From Modestobacter italicus (GTDB lineage: Bacteria > Actinomycetota > Actinomycetes > Mycobacteriales > Geodermatophilaceae), in the NCBI RefSeq assembly GCF_019799965.1, contig NZ_JABGCJ010000007.1, positions 230,169 to 294,168 of the forward strand: 64,000 bases of DNA, given 5' to 3'. The notes beneath the pieces are model-generated. The model was given only the letters and a program-made list of their open reading frames with translations, made no database searches and had not been told where the DNA came from. Below are positions 59,701 through 64,000 of the stretch, in pieces. Position 1 is the first letter of the stretch, and each line of letters begins with the position of its first letter. The translations under genes were made by a program, and so were the position numbers.

Positions 59701-62175
59701 GTGGAAGGTCTGGACGACATCGTCGAGGAGTTCCTCGTGGAGAGCCACGAGAACCTCGATCAGCTGGACCAGGACCTGGTGGCCCTGGAGCAGGACCCCC
59801 GTTCGCGGGACCGGCTCTCGAGCGTCTTCCGGACGATCCACACGATCAAGGGCACCAGTGGCTTCCTGGCCTTCAACCGGCTGGAGGAGGTCGCGCACGT
59901 CGGGGAGAACCTGCTCTCCCGGCTGCGGGACGGGGCCCTGGACCTCACCCCGGCGCGCACCAGCGCACTGCTGCAGATGACCGACACCATCCGCTCGCTG
60001 CTGGCCGAGATCGAGGCCAGCGGCGGCGAGGGCTCGGTCGCGGTCGCCGAGACCGTCTCCGTGCTCGCCAGCGCCCTCGAGGACACCCCCGCTGCATCTG
60101 CCCCTGCCCCGGACGCCGCTCCCGCGGAGCCCGCGGTCGAGGCGCCGGTCGTCGCGGCCGCCGAGCCCGCCAAGGCCGCCGAGCCCGCCGTGCCGGCGCC
60201 CGCGCCGGTGAAGAAGCCGGCCGCCAAGCGGGCCCCGGCCAAGCGGGCTTCCCGCGCCAAGGCCGCCGTCCCCGCGCCGGCCCCCGTGCCCGCCGTCGAG
60301 CAGATCGCCGCCCCGACGCCCCCGGCCGCCGCACCGGCGCCCCGCGCCGAGATCCCCCAGTCCGAGATCCCCCAGGAGGTCGCCGTGCCGTCCGTGCCCG
60401 CCGCGCTCGCCCCCGAGCCGGGCACCCCCGAAGCCCAGCCCAAGGGCCGCGGCGTGGCCGACAGCACCATCCGGGTGGACGTCGACCTGCTGGACAACCT
60501 CATGCTGCTGGTCGGTGAGCTGGTGCTGACCCGCAACCAGATCGTCCAGTACGTCGGCCGGCAGAACGACCAGGACCTCATCCGCGCCTCGCAGCGGTTG
60601 AACCTCATCGCCAGCGAGCTGCAGGAGAGCGCGATGAAGACGCGCATGCAGCCGATCGACCACATCTGGAGCAAGCTCCCCCGCGTCGTCCGCGACCTCG
60701 GCCTGCAGCTGCAGAAGAACATCAGGCTGGAGATGGAGGGCAAGGACACCGAGCTGGACAAGACCCTCCTCGAGGCGGTCAAGGACCCGTTGACCCACCT
60801 GGTCCGCAACTCCGTCGACCACGGCATCGAGGACACCGCCGGCCGCATCGCCGCCGGCAAGCCCGCTGAGGGCGTGCTCACCCTGCGCTCGCGGCACGAG
60901 AGCGGGCAGGTCGTCGTGGAGGTCGCCGACGACGGCGCGGGCATCGACCCGGTCAAGATCGGCAACAAGGCCGTCGAGAAGGGCATCATCACCGCCGACG
61001 CCATGAGCCGGATGAGCCCGCAGGACCTGCTGCAGCTGATCTTCCAGCCCGGCTTCTCCACCGCCGCCGCGGTCACCAACGTCTCCGGCCGCGGGGTCGG
61101 CATGGACGTGGTGAAGACCAACATCGAGGGCATCGGCGGCACGATCGAGGTCGAGTCGGTGGCCGGCCGCGGCACCTGCATGCGGCTGCGCATCCCGCTG
61201 ACCCTGGCGATCGTCCCGGCGCTGACCATCGAGTGCGCCGGCGACCGCTACGCCATCCCGCAGATCAGCCTGCAGGAGCTCGTCGCCCTGGACGCCGAGA
61301 AGGCGGCCGCCGCGGTCGAGGAGGTCGGTGGCGCATCGGTCTACCGCCTGCGCGGCGAGCTGCTGCCGCTGGTGCACCTGGCCGAGGTGCTGGGCCTGCC
61401 GTCCGACCGGCACGACGGGCACGTCGTCATCGCCGTGCTGCGGTCGGAGGGGCGCCGCTTCGGCCTGGTCGTGGACCGGGTCATCAACACCGAGGAGATC
61501 GTCGTCAAGGCCGTCAGCGGCCAGCTCAAGTCGATCGGCCTCTACTCGGGGGCCACCGTGCTGGGCGACGGCGCCGTGGCGCTGATCCTCGACGTCCAGG
61601 CACTGGCCCGCCGGGCCCTGCGGGCGGAGTCCGCGGAGCGCCAGGAGAGCCGCGTCGCCGCCTCGATCGCCGTCGCCGCCCAGGAGCGGCAGCGGATGCT
61701 GCTCGCCGCCATCGGCGGCGGCCGGCGGGTCGCCATCCCGCTGGACACCGTCACCCGCCTCGAGCAGGTGCGCAGCGAGACCGTCGAGCGGGTCGGCTCC
61801 CGCGAGGTCGTGCAGTACCGCGGCGCGATCCTGCCGATCGTCCGGCTGGACCGGCACCTGGGCGCCTTCGGCGAGACCGACCGGGAGACCCTCGAGGTCA
61901 TCGTCTACGCCGACCACGGCCGCAGCGTGGCCATCGTGGTCGACGAGATCCTCGACATCGTCGACGGCGAGGCCGCGGTGCAGAGCGACATCGACGACCT
62001 GGGCCTGCTGGGCTCGGCCGTCATCGGCGACCGGGTCACCGAGCTGCTCGACGTCCGGGCCGCGATCCTCGCGGCCGACCCGGCCTTCTACACGACGGCC
62101 CCGCCCGCCCTCTCCTCCCCTGACGCCTTCGCCTTCGACGGCGCCGGCTCCCCCGCCCCCCTGATGGAGGTCTGA
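59701..62175 (+). CDS. cheA: Chemotaxis histidine kinase CheA
   Basis: 824 aa. P1/Hpt domain with phosphorylated His47 (IHTIKGTSG). A ~145-residue Ala/Pro/Lys-rich linker replaces the CheY-docking P2. P3 dimerisation starts near 251 (VADSTIRVDVDLLDNLMLLVGELV). P4 ATPase has N box HLVRNSVDHGIED (~366), G1 VADDGAGID (~408) and G2 GRGVGMDVV (~463). Two consecutive CheW-like regulatory domains end the protein (~505-640 and ~660-805). GGGGAAGAGG precedes GTG 59701. Signals flagellar behaviour through CheY, which is outside the window. Confidence 0.95.
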   Translation: MEGLDDIVEEFLVESHENLDQLDQDLVALEQDPRSRDRLSSVFRTIHTIKGTSGFLAFNRLEEVAHVGENLLSRLRDGALDLTPARTSALLQMTDTIRSLLAEIEASGGEGSVAVAETVSVLASALEDTPAASAPAPDAAPAEPAVEAPVVAAAEPAKAAEPAVPAPAPVKKPAAKRAPAKRASRAKAAVPAPAPVPAVEQIAAPTPPAAAPAPRAEIPQSEIPQEVAVPSVPAALAPEPGTPEAQPKGRGVADSTIRVDVDLLDNLMLLVGELVLTRNQIVQYVGRQNDQDLIRASQRLNLIASELQESAMKTRMQPIDHIWSKLPRVVRDLGLQLQKNIRLEMEGKDTELDKTLLEAVKDPLTHLVRNSVDHGIEDTAGRIAAGKPAEGVLTLRSRHESGQVVVEVADDGAGIDPVKIGNKAVEKGIITADAMSRMSPQDLLQLIFQPGFSTAAAVTNVSGRGVGMDVVKTNIEGIGGTIEVESVAGRGTCMRLRIPLTLAIVPALTIECAGDRYAIPQISLQELVALDAEKAAAAVEEVGGASVYRLRGELLPLVHLAEVLGLPSDRHDGHVVIAVLRSEGRRFGLVVDRVINTEEIVVKAVSGQLKSIGLYSGATVLGDGAVALILDVQALARRALRAESAERQESRVAASIAVAAQERQRMLLAAIGGGRRVAIPLDTVTRLEQVRSETVERVGSREVVQYRGAILPIVRLDRHLGAFGETDRETLEVIVYADHGRSVAIVVDEILDIVDGEAAVQSDIDDLGLLGSAVIGDRVTELLDVRAAILAADPAFYTTAPPALSSPDAFAFDGAGSPAPLMEV

Positions 62176-62176
62176 C

Positions 62177-62629
62177 ATGAGCACCGCCACCGACGCCCGG
62201 ACCGTGCCGGCCACCAGCCAGCTGGCCACCTTCTGGCTGGACGGCGACCTCTACGGCGTGGAGGTCGAGCACGTCCAGGAGGTGCTGCGCAGTCAGAGCA
62301 TCACCCGGGTGCCGCTGGCCCCGCCGGCCGTCGCCGGGCTGATCAACCTCCGCGGCCAGGTCGTCACCGCGATCGAGCTGCGCGAGCGCCTCGGCCGGCC
62401 GGCCCGCCCGCAGGGCACCGAGGCCGTGGTGATCGTCGTCCGGCTGCACGGTGAGGCGGTCAGCCTGCTGGTCGACAGCATCGCGGACGTGGTCGACGTC
62501 GACGTCCGCGACTTCGAGGCCCCGCCGGACACCCTGGACGGCGCCGCCCGCGAGCTGATCCGCGGCGCCTACAAGCTCTCCGGCCAGCTGCTGCTCGCCC
62601 TGGACGTCAACCGCGCTGTCGGCACCTGA
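62177..62629 (+). CDS. cheW: Chemotaxis adaptor CheW
   Basis: 150 aa. TFWLDGDLYGVEVEHVQEVLRSQSITRVPLAPPAVAGLINLRGQVVTAIELRERLG and LLVDSIADVVDVD are standard CheW. Begins 1 nt after cheA and links receptors to CheA. Confidence 0.94.
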   Translation: MSTATDARTVPATSQLATFWLDGDLYGVEVEHVQEVLRSQSITRVPLAPPAVAGLINLRGQVVTAIELRERLGRPARPQGTEAVVIVVRLHGEAVSLLVDSIADVVDVDVRDFEAPPDTLDGAARELIRGAYKLSGQLLLALDVNRAVGT

Positions 62630-62640
62630 GGACGGGCCCC

Positions 62641-62671
62641 GCCGGTCCCGCGCCTCGGCGCGGGGCCCGGC
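62641..62671 (+). terminator. Hairpin between cheW and mcp (attenuator or partial terminator)
   Basis: GCCGGTCCCGCGCC (62641-62654) pairs with GGCGCGGGGCCCGGC (62657-62671) with a small bulge. It may reduce read-through from cheA-cheW into mcp. Confidence 0.4.
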
Positions 62672-62688
62672 AGGGGGCCGAACGGAAC

Positions 62689-62727
62689 CGCACCACCGCT
62701 CCGCACCACCGCTCCGCAGCACCGCCC
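62689..62727 (+). repeat. Three tandem 13-bp repeats before the mcp gene
   Basis: CGCACCACCGCTC twice exactly (62689-62714), then a variant CGCAGCACCGCCC (62715-62727), in the non-coding gap between cheW and mcp. No known function. Confidence 0.6.
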
Positions 62728-62797
62728 CGCACGACCCGAGCCGCCGGCCGGGCCGCCTCCGCACCGCCCGTCCCGCACCCTCTCCAGGAGACCCAGA

Positions 62798-64000
62798 ATG
62801 AGCACTGTCGCTTCGCCCTCCCGGCGGCTCGGGTGGTTCGCCGATCGCCCCATCGGCGTCAAGATCGGCGCCGTCATCGCCCTGCTGGCGGTCGTGGTGC
62901 TGGGCACCAACGCCCTGGCCGTCACCCGGATCAACGACATGAGCGCCGGGCAGGAGGCGATCTACGAGCAGAACCTCAAGCCGCTCAACGCCCTCTCCGC
63001 GGTCCAGCGCGCCACCGCCGCCCACCGGGCCCGCGTGCTCGAGTACGCCTTCTCGGACCCGGCCCGCCAGCAGGAGCTGATCGGCCAGATGGACGAGAAG
63101 CAGGCCGACGTGGACGCGGCGCTGGCCGAGTACGAGTCCCACATCGTCTCCCAGGAGGCGATGGACAAGTACCTGACCGCCCGGGCGGACCTGCTGGACC
63201 TGCTCACCACCACCGCCTTCCCGCTGGGCGCCTCGGGCAACGTCGTCGGTTACGGCCAGCTGGTCCGCGAGACGATGCAGCCCTACTTCGACGACATCGC
63301 GGACGGGTTGGAGGAGGAGGGCATCGCCCAGTCCGAGCAGGCGGCCGCCCGCAACGCCGCCGCCGCCGACGAGGCGAGCAGCTCGGTCACCCTGCTGCTG
63401 ACCGTGTCGATCATCGCCATCATCGTCGCCGCCGCCCTGGCCTTCCTGGTCGTCCGCCGCATCCTCGCCACCGTGCGCTCGGTGCACGCCTCGGTCGAGG
63501 CGATGGCCGACGGTGACCTCACCGTCCACCCGGTGGCCCGCGACCGCGACGAGATCGGCCAGATGGCCGACTCCCTGGCCGTCGCACAGGAGAACCTGCG
63601 CTCGGTCATGGCCTCGGTGGTCGCGTCGTCCGACGCGGTGGCCGCCGCGTCGGAGCAGCTGTCGGCGTCCTCGGCCCAGATCTCGGCCTCGGCCGAGGAG
63701 ACCTCGGCCCAGTCCGGCGTCGTCTCCTCCGCCGCGGAGGAGGTGTCGCGCAACGTCGCCACCGTCGCCGCCGGCGCCGACGAGATGAGCTCGGCCATCC
63801 GGGAGATCAGCCAGAGCGTCAACGAGGCCACCCGGGTCGCCGCCCAGGCCGTCGGCGAGGCGCAGGCGACCACGGCGACGATCCAGAAGCTCGGGACGTC
63901 GTCGCAGGAGATCGGCGCGGTCGTGAAGGCGATCACCTCGATCGCGGAGCAGACGAACCTGCTGGCGCTCAACGCCACGATCGAGGCGGCGCGGGCCGGT
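62798..64000 (+). CDS. Methyl-accepting chemotaxis protein (3' truncated by window end)
   Basis: 401 codons visible, no stop before the edge. TM1 at residues ~22-43, a four-helix-bundle-type ligand region ([39 protein letters not shown]), TM2 at ~197-217 and a HAMP domain ([42 protein letters not shown]). The start of the signalling coiled coil runs to [15 protein letters not shown], at the kinase-contact tip. CCAGGAGACC precedes ATG 62798. Transcribed with cheA-cheW. Ligand unknown. Confidence 0.93.
   Translation, partial: MSTVASPSRRLGWFADRPIGVKIGAVIALLAVVVLGTNALAVTRINDMSAGQEAIYEQNLKPLNALSAVQRATAAHRARVLEYAFSDPARQQELIGQMDEKQADVDAALAEYESHIVSQEAMDKYLTARADLLDLLTTTAFPLGASGNVVGYGQLVRETMQPYFDDIADGLEEEGIAQSEQAAARNAAAADEASSSVTLLLTVSIIAIIVAAALAFLVVRRILATVRSVHASVEAMADGDLTVHPVARDRDEIGQMADSLAVAQENLRSVMASVVASSDAVAAASEQLSASSAQISASAEETSAQSGVVSSAAEEVSRNVATVAAGADEMSSAIREISQSVNEATRVAAQAVGEAQATTATIQKLGTSSQEIGAVVKAITSIAEQTNLLALNATIEAARAG

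Noticed and set aside
1-64000. tRNA or rRNA genes, CRISPR arrays, insertion sequences, prophage
   Set aside because: No cloverleaf with CCA-type ends, no regularly spaced repeats, no transposase or integrase, and no compositional island were seen on reading through.

Overview
The window is very GC-rich actinobacterial chromosome. GTG starts are frequent, gene overlaps of the ATGA/GTGA type are common, and terminator hairpins lack U-tracts. The ribosomal/replication block rpsF-ssb-rpsR-rplI-dnaB, with an upstream GT87-like membrane protein, is the arrangement found near oriC in mycobacteria and relatives. Gene content (LOV-PP2C phosphatase, chemotaxis, trehalose, aquaglyceroporin, BluB-CobT fusion) would fit a Geodermatophilaceae-like soil or rock actinobacterium (Blastococcus, Geodermatophilus, Modestobacter). 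That placement is an inference from general knowledge, not a search.

Layout. 1-5.2 kb: end of a membrane glycosyltransferase-like gene, AP endonuclease IV (minus), then rpsF, ssb, rpsR, rplI, a strong terminator, a ~650 bp non-coding stretch with DnaA-box-like sites and a near-perfect LexA/SOS box, and dnaB. 5.2-9.9 kb: a frameshifted low-complexity gene, a secreted HNH nuclease lipoprotein, cupin, methyltransferase, DinB polymerase, TPR protein. 9.9-12.2 kb: thiMED on the minus strand behind a clear TPP riboswitch. 12.3-17.2 kb: NfeD-like/flotillin pair, GNAT protein, and a TasA/camelysin-like secreted protein followed by a SipW-type signal peptidase fused in frame to a secreted LamG-like domain. 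17.2-28.1 kb: two SNF2-type helicases, an alpha/beta hydrolase with a BluB-CobT fusion, AraC and VOC proteins, phosphoglucomutase.

28.1-36 kb: a soluble chemoreceptor with reversed domain order, then a complete glycerol cluster: glpF-glpK1, iclR-glpK2 and divergent glpD. The two control regions share a 17-bp inverted-repeat architecture. 36-42.5 kb: TetR/MMPL pair, M20 peptidase, alpha/beta hydrolase, HMG-CoA-lyase-like enzyme, flavin reductase. 42.5-46.9 kb: a PAS-LOV-GAF-PP2C blue-light phosphatase, two small membrane proteins, aldo/keto reductase. 47-51 kb: iron-siderophore ABC importer behind tandem IdeR/DtxR-like boxes. 51-59.4 kb: GNAT/ATP-grasp NGG synthetase, paired CrcB fluoride channels, otsAB, and tctCBA plus a universal stress protein. 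59.7-64 kb: cheA-cheW-mcp, with the receptor cut by the window edge.

Two patterns run across the window. First, a parS-like palindrome (GTTCCACGTGGAAC and close variants) occurs at five places, consistent with an origin-proximal centromere region. Second, several genes have a TAnnnT -10 element only 6-9 nt before the start codon, implying leaderless mRNAs. I saw no rRNA, tRNA, CRISPR array or insertion sequence.
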